Shown here piece by piece: positions 62,790 to 64,000 of a stretch of DNA of 64,000 nucleotides. The notes under the pieces were generated by a model. It was given only the letters and a program-made list of their open reading frames with translations, was not told the origin of the DNA and made no database searches. The stretch lies in contig JAJDAL010000034.1 in the NCBI GenBank assembly GCA_029261875.1, forward strand, positions 1-64,000. Reading direction: 5' to 3'. Source of the DNA: Deltaproteobacteria bacterium. Its GTDB lineage: Bacteria; Myxococcota_A; UBA9160; JAJDAL01. A program made the position numbers and the translations under genes. Positions within the stretch are counted from its first letter, which is position 1, and every line of letters starts with the position of its first letter.

Positions 62790-63056
62790 GGGTACTCCTT
62801 CCGTCGAACGCGGATTTTTCGGTCCGCGGACCCTCGCTCAGCACCGGGCCGAACGCAAGCCACCCAAATCCCCTGATCCGAATCCGGGGTAGATCCGTTT
62901 TTCACTTCGGTCGCCCGATGTTCAGTCTGAAACAATCCCCGGCGCCGCCGCCACGATTCGAGATTTCTCCACATCTCCCGGAGGAATCAGACCGAGCAAA
63001 CCCGGACTTGTGATCCAGGGCCGCCCGGGTTTATATGGATACCCAGGGAGGCGAAC

Positions 63057-64000
63057 ATGATGGATGCCGGAGGCCCTCGCCGGACGGAGCAATATCGCGA
63101 GCTCCTCGACCACCTGAGGATCCTGGTGGCGGAGACCGACCGTTTCGGGCGCCTGACCTACATCTCCCCCATCGTCACCCAGCTCCTGGGGTTCCCGGAA
63201 TCCGAGATTCTCGGAGCGTCGATCTTCGACGTCATCCACGAAGACGATCACGCACAGATCCACGAAGACTTCCAAAAGCTCGTGGCCTCCGGCGTCGGAT
63301 CGAGACCCGTCTACCGCATCCGCCACGCCAACGGCGAATGGCTGTGGTTCGAAAGCATCGGAAGTTTGTTTCGAACCGCGGCCGGCGAAATCCGCGTCGT
63401 CGTCAGTTGCACCGACATCACCGAACGCCGAAAAGTCGAAGAGGAACTGCGCGCCAATGCCGACCGTTTCCGGGCCCTCGCCGAAACGACCCAAGAACAC
63501 ATTGCCGAGGTCAGCACCTCGGGTCAGCTCCAATACGCCAGCCCCAACTGGGGAACGCTGCTCGGAATGCCCTCGACCCACCATCTCGGCGCCGACGTGG
63601 TGTTCTCGAATCTCACCCCGGAAGTCGAAAACCCGGAGCGGCAACAAGCCCTGTTCCTGGAACTGCTTCGCACCGGACGAATGCCCCCCCAGATCGCGCG
63701 CTACCACCTGGACGACGGGAGTTCGCGCTGGCTCGAGACCAGTGCCACGACGTACCGCGATGCCGATGGCAACACCCGCATCCTTTCGGTTTCCCGCGAC
63801 ATCACCGAGCGCATGCTGATGGAAGCGGAACAGCGCGAATTGAATCAGCGCGTTCAGGAATCCCAACGCCTGGAGAGCCTCGGCATCCTCGCCGGTGGCA
63901 TCTCCCACGACTTCAACAACCTGCTTACGACCATCATCGGAAATGCCACCATCGTGCTCGCGGACCTGGACGCGGAGGATCCCCGCGCCCAACGCGTCGA
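63057..64000 (+). CDS. PAS-PAS histidine kinase, N-terminal part (cut by window edge)
   Basis: The frame from ATG 63057 (GGGAGG 6 bp upstream) has 314 codons before the edge. Two PAS domains, ILVAETDRFGRLTYISPIV to SCTDITERRKVEEELR, and HIAEVSTSGQLQYASPNWG to SVSRDITERMLMEAE, precede the H-box GILAGGISHDFNNLLTTIIG. HDFNN is typical of hybrid kinases of the HisKA_4/NtrB-like kind; the ATPase part lies outside. Cytosolic. Confidence 0.92.
   Translation, partial: MMDAGGPRRTEQYRELLDHLRILVAETDRFGRLTYISPIVTQLLGFPESEILGASIFDVIHEDDHAQIHEDFQKLVASGVGSRPVYRIRHANGEWLWFESIGSLFRTAAGEIRVVVSCTDITERRKVEEELRANADRFRALAETTQEHIAEVSTSGQLQYASPNWGTLLGMPSTHHLGADVVFSNLTPEVENPERQQALFLELLRTGRMPPQIARYHLDDGSSRWLETSATTYRDADGNTRILSVSRDITERMLMEAEQRELNQRVQESQRLESLGILAGGISHDFNNLLTTIIGNATIVLADLDAEDPRAQRV

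Overview
The window reads as a GC-rich chromosomal segment of a Gram-negative, probably deltaproteobacterial or Myxococcota-like bacterium. The clues are many signal-peptide lipoproteins, an ExbB/ExbD/TonB-type energiser set, PEP-CTERM and exosortase-associated proteins, MORN, GLUG, thrombospondin-type and TPR repeat proteins, abundant two-component genes, class III CoA-transferase / DUF35 / thiolase catabolic genes, and frequent GTG and TTG starts with clear Shine-Dalgarno sites. The taxonomic call is inference from gene content; there is no rRNA in the window.

Region 1 (1 to about 16.6 kb) looks accessory: loosely packed single genes with long non-coding gaps. It holds the start of an arsenic operon (arsR, arsI, acr3, minus strand), a thermolysin-type metalloprotease facing a paralogue that has lost every catalytic residue, a PEP-CTERM ORF interrupted by two in-frame TGA codons, a soluble diadenylate cyclase, several secreted or lipoprotein unknowns (beta-propeller, GLUG repeats), and a head-to-head pair of N-terminally truncated genes (diiron protein and cytochrome P450). 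It ends at the 3' end of a tRNA-Glu gene.

Region 2 (16.6 to 31.2 kb) is denser: DNA glycosylase, AAA ATPase, HtrA-like lipoprotein, transaldolase, a CBS-GGDEF protein, an exosortase-associated protein, an LLM flavin/F420 oxidoreductase, CaiB-family CoA-transferase with an EthD-domain protein, two MORN-repeat lipoproteins, then a plus-strand run of HMG-CoA-synthase-like/DUF35 fusion, thiolase and acyl-CoA ligase. Region 3 (31.3 to 34.7 kb) is a TetR-controlled, overlapping four-subunit 2-oxoacid:ferredoxin oxidoreductase operon. Together these suggest acyl-CoA-based catabolism of an unidentified substrate.

Region 4 (34.7 to 43.7 kb) is mostly housekeeping: histidine kinase, sulfatase-fold protein, tRNA-Lys, HlyIII, and the block aminotransferase-serA-purA opposite aroA. 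Region 5 (43.8 to 57.9 kb) is the most distinctive: a Gld-type ABC transporter (ATPase, permease, auxiliary protein), ExbD and ExbB, a divergent TonB-like protein, and a 1112-residue secreted protein made of about 40 EF-hand-like Asp/Asn repeats. These are followed by a degenerate NtrC-type regulator lacking the sigma-54 contact loop, its membrane histidine kinase, and a LolA-like periplasmic protein. The set looks like an envelope-spanning energised machine or surface-export system.

Region 6 (58.0 to 64.0 kb) holds inositol-phosphate synthase, an SGNH-hydrolase/TPR fusion, a PilZ protein, NhaA, and the start of a two-PAS histidine kinase that runs off the end.
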